Source: Arachis hypogaea (Eukaryota > Streptophyta > Magnoliopsida > Fabales > Fabaceae). From it: a stretch of 64,000 bases of DNA. Position numbers and translations under genes: made by a program. A model generated the notes under the pieces. That model did no database searches, had not been told where the DNA came from, and saw only the letters and a list, made by a program, of their open reading frames with translations. Below are positions 45,114 to 57,732 of this stretch, in pieces. Location: positions 51,116,598-51,180,597 of the forward strand of contig NC_092043.1 of assembly GCF_003086295.3 (NCBI RefSeq), given 5' to 3'. Numbering within the stretch: the stretch's first letter is position 1; each line of letters begins with the position of its first letter.

Positions 45114-46807
45114 ATGAAGAGGGTTCAACACAGGAATCATCAGGAGCAGAAGAAATGCCCTTCCAGGATAATGATGCGCCTCGCCGGTTTGTGCGTCTTC
45201 TCCACAATCATCCTCTCCGTCGTCTTCTCCCTCTCCCTCGTCCTTCGAGATCCTCCCTCCGACGCCGTCCCCATATCTGTGCCCCGTACGCTTCTTCTTC
45301 TTGCTTTTCCCTTGTGATCTAGGTAGGGTTTACACTTTACAACTCATTTCCTGTTTTCTGATTGCTGCTAGGTTGGAGTGACGATGCTCAAACAGATAAG
45401 CTGCTTGCTGGTCTTCTACCTGCTGGATTCGATGAAACCTCTTGTCTAAGCAGATATGATTCGCTCATTAACCGCAAAGGATTATCAGCAAAACCTTCTT
45501 CATACCTCATTTCTAGATTAAGAAAATATGAAGCGCTCCACAGAGAATGTGGACCTTATACTCAATCCTACAATAAAACAGTGAAAGATCTGAGGTCCGG
45601 CGTCCCAAGCCAGTCATCTTCGGCTGCTTGTAAATATGTAGTGTGGATTTCATACAGCGGTTTAGGGAATAGGATATTGACCATTGCTTCTGCATTCCTT
45701 TATGCTCTCCTCACCAACCGTGTTCTCTTGATTGATCCGGGACTTGACATGACTGATCTCTTTTGCGAGCCCTTCCCAGACGCTTCCTGGTTCCTTCCTC
45801 CCGATTTCCCTCTTCGTGCTCAATTCCATGATCTCAATCAGAAATCTGCTCACTGCTATGGGAAAATGATCAAGGATAAATCAGTTACAGCATCTGCAGT
45901 CCCTTCTTTTGTGTACCTTCATCTAGCGCATGACTATGACGATCAAGACAAGCTATTCTTCTGCGATGAAGACCAACGTTTTCTTGATCAGGTACCTTGG
46001 TTATTAGTCAGAACAGATAATTACTTCGTTCCGTCGCTATTCTTGATGCCGTCTTTTGAGCAGGAACTGAATCAGCTGTTTCCAAATAGGGAAACAGTTT
46101 TCCATTTCTTAGCTAGGTATCTGTTCCACCCCACAAATAGAGTATGGGGACTAGTCATTAGATACTATGAAGCTTATTTAGCTAATGTGGATGAGAGAGT
46201 AGGCATACAGATTAGAGTGTTTGACACCGGAACAGGTCCATTTCAACATGTATTGGATCAGATCTTAGCTTGTGTTTTCAAGGAGAATCTATTACCCGAT
46301 GTTAACAGGAAGCAGGCTAGTATTAGTTCATCAGGAAAGCCGAAGTCGAAAGCAGTACTCATGACATCCTTAAGCTCTGGTTATTCCGAAAAGGTCAGAG
46401 ATATGTACTGGGAATTTCCCACCACGACGGGAGAAGCAGTTGGCGTTTTCCAGCCAAGCCATGAAGGATATCAACAAACTGAGAATCAGATGCACAACCA
46501 AAAAGCTTGGGCAGAAATGTACCTCTTAAGCTTAACCGATGTGTTGGTTACTAGCTCATGGTCTACTTTTGGCTATGTGGCACAGGGACTGGGAGGTTTA
46601 AAACCATGGATACTATACAAGCCTGAGAATAAAACAGCTCCAGATCCTCCTTGTCAACGTGCTATGTCGATGGAGCCATGTTTCCATGCTCCTCCCTTTT
46701 ATGACTGCAAGGCTAAGAAAGGAATTGACACCGGTAAACTTGTTCCACATGTTAGGCACTGTGAGGATATGAGCTGGGGTCTTAAGCTTGTACATAACTA
46801 TGCGTAG
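45114..46807 (+). CDS. Xyloglucan fucosyltransferase, GT37 family (FUT1-like), 535 aa, 2 exons
   Basis: GT37 enzymes transfer fucose from GDP-fucose in the Golgi; FUT1 fucosylates xyloglucan side chains, and other members act on arabinogalactan proteins. Exons: 45114-45285 and 45372-46807, with the codon split C|GT across the intron (CCCC|GTACGC to GCTAG|GTTGG). A membrane anchor lies at about residues 22-43 (LAGLCVFSTIILSVVFSLSL). Conserved blocks: SRYDSLINRKGLSAKPSSYL, GPYTQSYNKTVKDL, VWISYSGLGNRILTIASAFL (motif I), LLIDPGLDMTDLFCEPFP, the VGIQIRVF block and DVLVTSSWSTFGYVAQGLGG. The length matches FUT1 (about 558 aa). A later in-frame ATG (MMRLAGLCV) is an alternative start. Which GT37 acceptor is used is inference; the family is certain. 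Confidence 0.94.
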
Positions 46808-47791
46808 CAAGCTATGCTTGTGCATGCTTTTGTGCCTGTCAACTCAGCTGAAAGTTTTGCAAATTTTGTTGTACAATAGAATTAGTTATTCTTTTTAATC
46901 TTTATATTGTTATATGCGCAAACTATATAATATAAATATGTGTGCCATTACTATTTTAGGACGATAAACTAAATTGCATGAAGTTATGCTCTCTTGACAA
47001 ATACTGGCACATCGTTAGTTCTCTGAGGCAAACAATAGTACAACACAGCTGAGCTTCTCTTGAAACGGTTATGGTGATTTGAATGTGATAAACCATCCTT
47101 TAGTTGTTTTAGTTCAGTCGTTCCTTCTTTGAATATTAGCAAGTTTAGGCAGTTGTATGCGTTTCATATCAGATTATAATCGAGGTAAAATGATGTTGCC
47201 AGTTGGATCATTTCGAAACCTCAAAGTGAAGTCGATGAATGATGACTTGCACTGACTAAACATAACATAGGATCCAGGTTCGTTCCATAAAATAGGATCA
47301 AGATGACTTTTTATCACTGGACATAACCTCTGTCACTCTGTTTGGGGTGTGCTTCAGGATGGTAAATTTTTTAAATTTCATTCATTTTTTCTTCGTCGTG
47401 TTTAACACATGGTGGATCACTCGAGGAACAACATGTTTCTTCTAAGCAAAGTTGCTTACTACATTTCTTCCTTTTTAAATTATAGCAAAAGCAGACACGA
47501 AAAATAGAGGAGAAATATGAAAGGGGCAGAAGGAAATTCTAATTAAGATAGTTGCAAAATCTATCATGTATCAACATCCAAGCTTGGGAAGCAAAAGTGA
47601 AAAACCATCCAGAGTGACATAGATGCTGTCAATTATCCAGGTAGTCGAAAGCAAGATCATTGTGCATACGGCAAATCTGTTGGTTTAACTTATCAAACCA
47701 CATTCACAAAAAGAAAAGGAACCAACACCCAATCATACAACAGTTTAGGGTTTCAAAGCCATGGAAATTCAGCTTTGTTCTTATTCAGTGA
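46808..47791. other. Convergent intergenic region
   Basis: 3' ends of the fucosyltransferase (+) and parvulin (-) genes. AT-rich, no ORF of note and no repeat recognised. Confidence 0.55.
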
Positions 47792-49043
47792 TCAGTTCTT
47801 CCTTCCTTCACATAATATAATATGGTACCCATGCCTGCAACATCAATACATCATTATCAAAACAATCATTAACATATCTGCCTAAATAGAGGAAGAGAAG
47901 GAGCTAGGTGCTTGTGTGAGGAGTGGAAATCAAGGGAATAACAATGAGTTAAAGGGATATACGTTGACTTGAATGGAGCACTGGTGACTCCAATAGGCGT
48001 GGCAAATGCTACATCCTGAAACGGTCCAGCCATCTTTCCTCGTGGAAACCATCCAAGGTCTCCACCCTTCTTTCCTGATGGACATTCAGAATATTCCTGG
48101 GCTACCTGTTTGCAGAGTGAAATATTCTAGATGTAAAACAATTGAAACGGAAAAACATTTATACGTGTAGAGAAATTTTAATGAACGAATAAACTACTAT
48201 TTCCAACTATGAAAGACTCAAGCACTCGCAAGTCTAACCATGAAAGATATAACAAACTCGATATCCATACGAGATTGGATTGGTTTTGCAAAACTACCCT
48301 TAAACTACTCATTTTGGGTAGTTTTGTCAAAATAATCCAATCTCTTGTAGGTGTCAAGCTAGTTTACATATTTCATGGTTAGAATGGTGGGTATTTAAAT
48401 CTTTCGTGGTCAGCAATGGGGTAGTTTATTCTAAATGAATAGATTCCTATTTCTTCTTTCCAAGAATTCTGCACCAATCCCTGGAGCAATTTTGAAGGAA
48501 AATATTCATGCTTATGATACTCAAGCCAAAATAAGATTCTTAGTCCCACAATGAACTGAAAACTCAATAACAACTTAAAAAGAAATATGAACAAATGATG
48601 CAGATATATGGAATCATATATTGCTAATGCTACATTAGCAAATGATGTTTGAACAGACCACCCACTAACTTAAGAACCCTACCAAATGCAATTAAACTCA
48701 AAGAAAATTACCTTTGCAAACTCTGCTGGTGGGACCTTATCTCCATTTTCAAGCCAACCATCCTGCAGCTTCTTGTATGCCTCATTAATCTTACCTTGCT
48801 TCTCACACAGGATGTGCCTTGCTGCACCAAATAAAAAGCATTTAATATGAATACACCAGCAGCGATAGAAAAATCCAATAAAGTGGCAAATCATATGCTA
48901 CCTTTGACATAGGTGCAGGTACCAAGCCCATCTGCACTTTTGGCACCTTTTCCTTTGCCCTTAGAAGCATTCTCATCACTTCCACTTGCTGCTTGTTTCC
49001 CCTTTCCCTTTCCAGACTCCTTTGGCTTTGAGTCTTTTCCCAT
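47792..49043 (-). CDS. Parvulin-type peptidyl-prolyl cis-trans isomerase (PIN4-like), 145 aa, 4 exons
   Basis: Parvulins speed cis-trans isomerisation of prolyl bonds. Exons from the start: 49043-48902, 48821-48712, 48105-47963, 47834-47792; total 438 nt in phase. The N-terminal 40 residues are a basic, low-complexity tail (MGKDSKPKESGKGKGKQAAS...SKGKGKGAK), as in PIN4/Par14 proteins, which bind DNA or ribosomal precursors through it. The catalytic domain is complete: VKARHILCEKQGKINEAYKK, CPSGKKGGDLGWFPRGKMAG, PFQDVAFATPIG and THGYHIILCEGRKN. There is no WW domain and no basic phosphate-binding loop of the Pin1 kind. The length matches Arabidopsis At1g26550 (about 142 aa). A fold-back MITE sits in the intron between exons 2 and 3. 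Confidence 0.95.
48189..48429. mobile_element. Long fold-back MITE (about 115-base arms) in a parvulin intron
   Basis: Left end ATAAACTAC, right end GTAGTTTAT. The arms pair almost throughout: CTAACCATGAAA with TTTCATGGTTAG, and GAGATTGGATT with AATCCAATCTC. The centre is near TTAAACTACTCATTTTGGGT. No clear target-site duplication. Confidence 0.85.
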
Positions 49044-50167
49044 TCTTCTCGAGCAAAACAGAAAGGGGACAAATGAAAAAACGCATCGTAAAACAGAGTA
49101 ACAAATGGGACAAATCAGCTGGAAAATAAAAAATCACCTGAAAGCAGTAATCTACACGATGCGAAACTAGAAGCTAAAACAAGAAGATTGCTATTTGATT
49201 TTTGCGTGATGGGAACAAGAGCGATGAGTTTTTAGTCTTACTCCAGTGGCAGTGGAGAATCGCATTCCCATTTTTTTTTTTTCACTATTTTCATGTGTTT
49301 TAGAACTTGGGTATTACGATACTATCCTTCCATGAGCCTCATTGGGCTACTCTATTGATCGGCCCGTTATTGTCTATTCACCCATCAAAAACTAAACGAA
49401 GAAAGATGAAAGATAATGGTCTAATGGATTATATTTTATTATGTGTAAATTTTACAGGATTTGTCATGTCCATCTTTCTTGTTTCTTATTTTATCTTTTC
49501 CCCATAATATTTGTCATTTTCGTTTTTCTATGCACAATGTTGAAACTCAACTTTATTTTATCCTTTTTTTTTTAATTTCATGTTCATATGTTATCAAAAT
49601 TTTATAGTGTCAGGTCTTAACTTACTACATAGGGTATTAATGCTATCACTCTGTCATTTTAAATAGTCCCATATTTGTTCTAAAAAAAATAAAATAAAAT
49701 TGAGTGAATGAAATTTGTCTTTAACTGTAATAAGATTAATTGGAATCTAAAAGACTCCACTCCACAGTGTCATTTACTATTTTTCATCTTTTGAGTTACT
49801 TCTATCAACTATTATTAAAGCCTTTTGCACACGTCATATACGCTCACTCCATAGAGCTCTCAATTTTGTAGGCACCAAGCTTAAAGAACTAAACCATTTG
49901 AGTGAGTAAATGTTTTAATCGAAACAGCAAATTCAAATAAATTTCTATGATCGGAGCAGGAAAGTTTAATAACATCTATGTACAAAGAAAATCAAGTTAG
50001 CTTCTAATCAGCGTGACATCAGTAGTATATGCCCTAATCTCGAGTTGACATGCTGACAGCCTAGTATCATGTTCTAAAGGCTTCAACTAGGAGCCTAATT
50101 AGAGTTCAGACCATATAGCACTGTGTCTTGAAAAGCTACTTTCCTTCAAGGAGAAACCATGTTGAAA
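49044..50167. other. Intergenic spacer between two leftward genes
   Basis: Parvulin 5' UTR and promoter on the left, 3' UTR of the J-like gene on the right. AT-rich, no other feature recognised. Confidence 0.55.
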
Positions 50168-53100
50168 CTACTCAGATTCAGAATCTGAAAGTGGTATTTG
50201 ATAAGCACCCTTTGGTTCCGAATCCGTCATAGAAGGATGCTGATTTTTAGTCGAATCTTTAGTTTGCCGCCTTCGGAGACCATCTCTTGGTCTCTGATTT
50301 CTTTCATCCTGGGAAGGTTCCTGTCATAATGAAAGGCAGAGATAGTACATTCCCTGTATTACTTTTTCTCCTTATAAAATGTTGAATTATTTTCCAAAAC
50401 CAAAGATGTGAAAAAATACCAGAATGTGATACATGTTCTGCTATGCAAGATTTAGCCAAAAAAATTACCTCAGAACTTGGTTGACTTTGTGGATTTGATT
50501 CAGATGTCTGAGCTTGGTTCCTTCGGAACCAGATGGAACCCATAGAAATTAATGCTCCCAGAAGCAAGAAAGGACCAATTCTTGGATCCTCTTGGTAAAC
50601 CAAAAGTCCTCTAACAACACCCTGAATCCTCTGCTTGAGATTTTCCAAAGGAACCTTTTGCGCAGTTCTGGACCAACCAGGATCTTTGTCATCTGGAACA
50701 AGAGCTGGAGTTCGTAGTGTCTGTGAAGATGCCACGGAAATGAAATAAGAAAACGATAAAGAATTTGACCCCATCAATACCTATCTCTCATTTAAATGCA
50801 TCAAAATGAATGACATTCATGAAACTATAATCACATAAGCAGATGAAGTCTTTGAATACAGCAATTGACCAGAATTCAAAAACAAATAATTGATTTAAGG
50901 AGGCAGAGGAAGCATCCCAAGTTATGTCCCTATGTTATATGGTGCTAAACAAGCAAAAGTTGTAAGTTAAAACATAAAAAAGACTTACAAAGAATGGTAA
51001 TTCTCTTGTGTCACCATCTTTTATTATACTTGCAATCCATTGGCTTATCTGGAGAAAAGCAAAATATATATATATATATAATGAGAAAAACTGGATTTAA
51101 CATCATAATTTTAGATAAGTTATAAAAGAAATGCCAAACTAATGGCAGACAAACATCATACAAAGCACCATTTGCGATGTGGAAATTTCAGTGTAGAAGA
51201 ACAAACCTCTGAGATATCACTTGCACCCTTATATCTAGCTACAAACTGGCCTGCTTGATCATGTTCACCCTCTAGATCTTTCATCAGCAGAGATTTCCAT
51301 GTCGGTTTTTCCTGTGTCTTGGTATCCATAGCACTGCTATTCCTCAGGTAACGAATAATAAATAACTGAGGAATATCATCAACGCCCGTGTGTTGTCCAC
51401 AAGTCTGCTCGCTAGCCGGACCAAGGTAAAATCGACAAAAATCCTATGGAAATATATTTCGTTAATAGCTCAGGCTAGAAATAGTTGCAAAGACGAGGAA
51501 GAAAGTGCACTGCATTCAAACAAGCTACAAAAGGAAGTAAAAAATCAAACGTAAAACAAAAGGATTACCTTTTGCTTTTCACCATCAAGCCAAGCAAACG
51601 TCAACCGCTTTCTTTTAATTACCTCCACAGCTGGAGCTAAGGTTTGATTGTCAGATGATGCATCTGCCTCATTAGGCTTAGACAATGTTTCTTTGACCCT
51701 GCACATAGTCTGTGGATCTGAATTACAACCTCTTCCAAGCATGATAACAAATGCTTCTTTAAAAGACAAAAATCTAGTTCTACAAAGCAAACATCATGAA
51801 AAAAATAATGATAAAATGTGTAACTATAACCAATACATAACGCACATACCCTAGAAAACTAATCCCTGATTACAAAAGAATGTGCAAAATACACAAATTT
51901 TGCTATGTTCTTTGTACATCTCAAACAAAGAAAAGTATGAATCTAGTGGCATAGTCATATAGATTGCCTTGTCAGATCCGAGGTATCTTAACAAAGGCAA
52001 CAGGGAGAGGCCTGTTTTATGGAACCCAAATAAGCATAATTCTTAGTGTACATAATGAAAAAATTGACTTTGTGACTGCATCAAAGACAAAAGTACATAC
52101 TTCACGCATTTTGTTCAGCGCAAGACCTGGCCTTCCTACTGCAATAGCGCAATACCAAATAATTGTATCATATCCAGCACGAGAATAGCCATGGGGATCA
52201 CAACCAAGCTCCATTGATGTCACACTTCTTAATTGAGGAAGCTCTGAAAGAAGAAAGAAGAGGGAAAAATGCAACACACTAGCTAGATTAGGGCTTATTC
52301 AATAAGAACCTAATTTACAAATAAAAAAAAAAATGAAGATTGAAAGTCTTAAGAGTAATAGTACAACCCAGATTATTCATTAAATCCAAAAATTAGTCAA
52401 ACCTTATGAAGTCATTTTCTATAAACAAGGTTCGCTCAGATTTTTTATTTTTTATTTTTTATTTTTTGCTTTTTTCCTTTTTTTCCGATGAATAAGATAC
52501 CAACATTTCCAGCAACCGAAAGTTCTACAGTGTACTTATTGTACAAGAATCAAACCATACTTGGCTTATTCCAAAAATATCTTACGTCAAACCAATCCAG
52601 TTTAAGATTATGTATGTGCCAAACTATAAATCTATTTCTACCTTGCTGTTTATTATTTTCCATCATCTTCAAGAAAAATGAATTGTCTACTGAACCTGTA
52701 GCATAGAATGCACAGATAGTCAGTCAAATTAAAAGGAGAGGTTAGATCAAATGGTTCTTGGGTAGTATGAGAAGGAAAAAACAGACCATGGTGCACAACA
52801 GGTTTGACACCTGGGTCTTTAAGAAATACGACAGCAGGTGCAGATTCTACGCCAAATCTGAAATTTTTTTTTTTTTAAAGAATGAACAAACAATTAAATA
52901 CATCATACAAGGTCATGCAATGAATCAATAAGCTAGTGAACATAAATATTCAAAACTGTGTATCACCATCTACATGGAAAAGTAGTACATAGAATAATCT
53001 GTTGACAAGATTAATTTTTGTAAAAATCATCACTTACGCTCCCATCCAATAGGAAGACTCCTCTTCCCGCCAAAGAATGAATGCGAATGAAGCATAATCC

Positions 53101-54642
53101 CAATAGTCTTTTGCTGCTTGTCGAATAAATGGAGCAGCACGTTCCCCAGATTTTGTGAAAAATATTACTTTTACCTATAAACCAAGGGTCCGCAGAAACT
53201 AAACCATTAATGTCCTTTATAAAACAATATTTGCGTTAGAAAACCAACGAATCAAACATTTTGAAATCAGCATGTGGCAATAAGAAAGGGAATTGTACCT
53301 TATGATGACTACTCTTTCCAAAAAGTTTTGGCACCTGAAATATTTTGAAAGTTTTAAAATAAACTTCCACTCAGTAACCATAGAACTCTAAGCAAAGACG
53401 AATTATAATGCCAAAAGGAAATCAAGTGCAAGGGTGAATTAATCTTCATATTTACTATATGAACCCTATTTAGGTTTCAGTTGTGTTTAACAGACCAGTA
53501 CCATGAACTATGCTTCTCCTTTCTTCATTGCCAATACGATAACTAAAGGCTGATGTAATGCTTTTTTAATTATTTTATTGTAACCAATCACATCCTCTCT
53601 TTTGTTAGTCACCTTGCTCCGCCGTGATATTTTTCTTTAGCAACTTAATTCTCCAACAACCACTGTGGTTTGCCGCCAAAATCACCAGTGTTTAAAGGAT
53701 TGTATCACTACCACAGACATTTTTATTTTGAGAGATAGAGAACTCTGCTTTGCACATTGACACAAACGAGCAGTATTATATCTTTAGAGTTCAGAAAAAT
53801 TACCAGTGACTCCTTCGAGTAGTAGTTAATTTGAGGTAAAGCCAGTACAGTTGTTGCAAACCAATTTGTAACCTTGTCCACAGTAAGCTCTCCATCAAAC
53901 CTATGTGGGAAGAAATCATGTAACATGTATGTAATAATGTGTAACCATCGATGTTAAATATATCTGCTGACAATTGAGTGTTAAAGGATTTATAAAATTG
54001 CAGTTGCCACTATTGTCAAATCCAGGTCTTAAAGTAAAACTCACCTACTAAAACATTTTACATCACGGCATCCGGGAGGAATAGCAAGAAGATATGGAAT
54101 TCCTGAATAGTTCAGTATGTCAAGATAAGCCAGACATGATCCTTCTCTCAATTCAAAACTAGAACTTTGACTGTATTCAGCACATACCATTTCTGAAGTA
54201 AGGTTTTCCTGTTGATCTTTTATCAGCTAGGTAGACGGCTAATTGCACCTCACCAAGTTCCACCATACCAGTATTTGCAAACGGATGCAATAGAGAAGCT
54301 AAATGCAAAGGAATTAGTCAGAATCATCTCATCCATATAGTAGTGAGCGATATAATGGTAAGAGTCCTAAATCACTTAAAGATGATAGCATTTATAAGTA
54401 TTTGGACAACCCTCTACATGCAGCAAGCTTTTGAGATTGAGTTAAGCTCAATTAATTGAGTTAATGTTTGCATATCTCTTTAAGAAAGGAAAATCTTCTT
54501 CCCAAGAAAAACGGAAGAAAAATAGATTGGTACCCTGCCATCATTTTGGATGAAGAAGCCCTCCACAAAAAGGGAGAAACGGAAAAGGCACAATCACTCA
54601 ATACAAAAATATCCTTTCATTATGAAACAAACATGTAGTTTC

Positions 54643-54700
<58 letters not shown>

Positions 54701-56232
54701 CAAACAGGAGTTCATCATCAATAAACATACCAATTTTATTCCAGGATTCTGAAAATTGAGCACAGCGTTTGCTCCCCGATGAATATAACTGATTCAAATG
54801 CATTTAGCATGGATATCAAGTCAGGCATCAATGAAACAATAAAGAAATTAAAAATTGTGGAATCAGGCAAGAGAGTGATACAGAGTTTGAAAAGGCAAGA
54901 TCAATCAAACCTATCTTTTGAGAGACAGCTACAAACCCAAAAGTAAACTTGCTATAAATTAATTAAGCATTCAAAGTTACAAATGTGAACCAATAGAGTT
55001 CTTAGTTTCCAAATCTTAGAGATAAAGTAATGACAAAACAACTCATTTGCCAGCATATTGTCACAGGAAGAAACCAATACATGATGCTTGAGATATTTGA
55101 AAAATACAAAACTGAACATTCACAAACTCGAATGCTCATTAATAAAATTCAACTGAAAGGAATTCTAACAGTGAAATGCAATAATCGTAACGATAGGAAA
55201 TTAAAATATATCAGTATATTCTATGCTGAATATACCTGAATTAGCCATGGCTTTGTAACTGGAAATATAGACTGGAAGTCTAGTGCGGTAATGACTTTAT
55301 GAGAATGATCAATAGGCCCTGAGAGGTTAAAACAATGTAAATCAAAATTAAAATATTTTGCCTGTCTTATATCCTACTAAAAGGATCTATATAAATTCTC
55401 ATCAATCACGTTGGAGTGTTAACTAACCAGAAGGAGGAGGGACATCTAGTAGAGGGAGATCCAATTCCGAAATGCGTTTTCCAGCACAATTCTTGCTGGC
55501 ATTCTCAAGAATATGCTACCACCAATAGACCACATTATAAGAGAAACAAGCAGGGAACAATTGTAGAAAACATGCACATGTCTTCAAAGAATGAGAAAGA
55601 AATACTTACAAGTTGATCATCAATCCCAAATAGGTCATAATCTCTTTTCCACGAGGGATTTGTCAGCAACTCATAAGCATATTGAATCTGTAAATCATGC
55701 TACGATTAAAACGAATTACAGAAACAAAACCATTGTAAACCATATGCATTACTCGGAACGAAACCATAAAAGCACACAAATAAGTTGCAAAAAACGAACC
55801 TTTAAGAACTGACAAGTATCAGGAACTTGGGGACTCGAATTCCTGAGAGTGCAGAGAATGCAGGTGACAAGGTTACCAATTACTTTGAGAGCTAATAATT
55901 TCAGAAAACAGGAGAGTGAGGAGATGGAAAAATACCAGTTGGATTGAAGAGTGTGGTAAGAGTCTCTGACTTTGTCCACCGGACTATAGGTGTCGATTTT
56001 GAGCACTATGATCAGCAAATCACAAAAAAAAAAGTTTATGTTTTTGAAGAATAATAATAAGAAGGAAGAAGAAGGAGGAGGGGATTGAGTAGAGAGTAGC
56101 ACCGTCGTAGTGGGAAGGGGGGAAATAATTGGGAATGAGGAGAAGCTGGTAGAGCATGGCGAAGGCGAAGAGAATGAGAGGGAGGGCGTAGGCTCTGAGA
56201 GTGGAAGCCATTGATGGCGAAGAAGGAGGCAT
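50168..56232 (-). CDS. Membrane protein with degenerate J domain and thioredoxin-like folds, 699 aa, 20 exons
   Basis: Probably an ER membrane co-chaperone-like protein (inference). Exons from the start: 56232-56103, 56005-55936, 55842-55800, 55687-55610, 55515-55428, 55318-55236, 54788-54731, 54298-54188, 54102-54045, 53900-53804, 53334-53299, 53174-53038, 52857-52787, 52695-52642, 52243-52101, 51709-51569, 51443-51207, 51048-50989, 50720-50469, 50320-50168; 2100 nt in phase. Residues 13-35 form an N-terminal anchor (YALPLILFAFAMLYQLLLIP). Residues 40-107 resemble a J domain (SHYDVLKIDTYSP, YAYELLTNPSWKRDYDLFGI) but the HPD motif is missing. Two thioredoxin-like stretches follow: about 140-240 (WLIQLYSSGSKRCAQFSESW, one Cys only) and 273-355 (VKVIFFTKSGERAAPFIRQA, SAPAVVFLKDPG). 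A second membrane segment lies at about 613-630 (IGPFLLLGALISMGSIWF). The tail is polar and acidic. The layout recalls DNAJC16-like proteins. The ATG at 56232 is the first in frame; MASTLRAY seven codons on is an alternative. Confidence 0.9.
54643..54696. repeat. (TAA)18 microsatellite in an intron
   Basis: An uninterrupted trinucleotide run in the intron between exons 7 and 8 of the J-like gene. Confidence 0.95.
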
Positions 56233-57732
56233 CACACTTCGGATACTTTGAGGTTTGCCGCTACCACAAGTCTAGTTTCTACCTCAAGTCTTCACTTTCG
56301 TCTTTTTAACAGGAAGAAAAAAAAAAGATAAAAAATTATCTTAAATTTTAATTTTAAAATTAATTAATCTTAAACTATCTTATAAAAATTATTAAGATAG
56401 ATTTTAAAAATTTCAAACTATCTAAATAAATATTTAAAATTTAACCCTAAAAATTATATTTATTGAAATAAATAGTTATAATAGTCCAAAATCCAATCAT
56501 AATAGCAAAAAAACATTCAAAAAGCTACTTAAAAGAATATCCAAAAATAAATCCAAAACTAAAAATTTGATTCACCAACATACAAATTAAAAAATATGAG
56601 AAAAATTGAAAAATAAAATAAATTGTACTTTTTGAAAAAAAAAAACAACAATAGTATAGGTTATTCCAACCACCAGTCAAATTTTAAAACATTTGAAAAT
56701 TCATATATATTCAAACATTCAAAATTATAAATTCAAATTGACAAAAGTCTTATAAAACATCCAAAATTTCATAAAATTAAACATTTAAAATATTGGTGAT
56801 TAAATCAACGTTGATGAAAATAATTTCATTGTCTAGTCAATAACAAATCAACAAATATTTTTTAATTGTACTTCATATTAATTAATTATCATTAATTAAT
56901 AATTATTTAAACTAAAATTAATAATTAATAATTACAGTTATTTAAAATTGACTGGTTAAGAATTATTTATCTATACTTAAAATTAATGGTCAAGACATAC
57001 TTAATTATAAGCAAGTTTTACTTTTACGAGCCTATCTCCATCTTCTTCTTCTTTTTCAATGTTAATCTCTTAGCTATATATTAAAATATATAGTCATTAG
57101 AAGCCATGTTTATAAAAGAGATGGAATGTATTTTCACTTATTCTTTTTTATCATAAAATTATAATACATAATAGAAATATGTATTATCATTGTAATGTTT
57201 TTTGCTTTTTTAGTATATTATTATATTATTGTTGAGTGAAAATCAATAAATCATATGAGGATATGTTGTATTGTTATTGAGTTGTTTACCCGAATAAGTG
57301 ATTTTAGGAAAAACTCTAGGTCCAAATTTAGCATAAATAAAATACTTAGAGAAGGTGATGAAGGAGAAGAAGTAAGTGGATGCAAATAGAAGTGGTGGTT
57401 TGAAACATGATTAGCAAAGAAAGTATTGAAAACCAAATAGCAATAAGTAGCACATAATAGCATCTAAGAATGAATTTGTGAAGACCCAAGTAGCAAGAGG
57501 CAGAGGGAGATGAAGTGATGATATAAGCAACAGAATCAGCTTCTATAAACATGCGTTTGAAACAAGCTTTTCAGTCTTGTTATATTATTTCCTCCCTTCC
57601 TAATCCTTTTCAGTACTCAAAATATGTATCTTACTCTCGCATTTCTGTGGGACTATAGAATCCCAACATTCACCAATCAATCACACATTTTACATATTGT
57701 AACTTTATTTTAATTTTCATTGATAAGTGTCC
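56233..57732. other. AT-rich intergenic region
   Basis: Upstream flank of the J-like gene, then strongly AT-rich DNA to the 3' end of the MYB gene. Short minus-strand ORFs at 57251-57552 have no recognisable product. AATAAA on the minus strand about 20-40 bases past the MYB stop is a candidate poly(A) signal. Confidence 0.5.
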
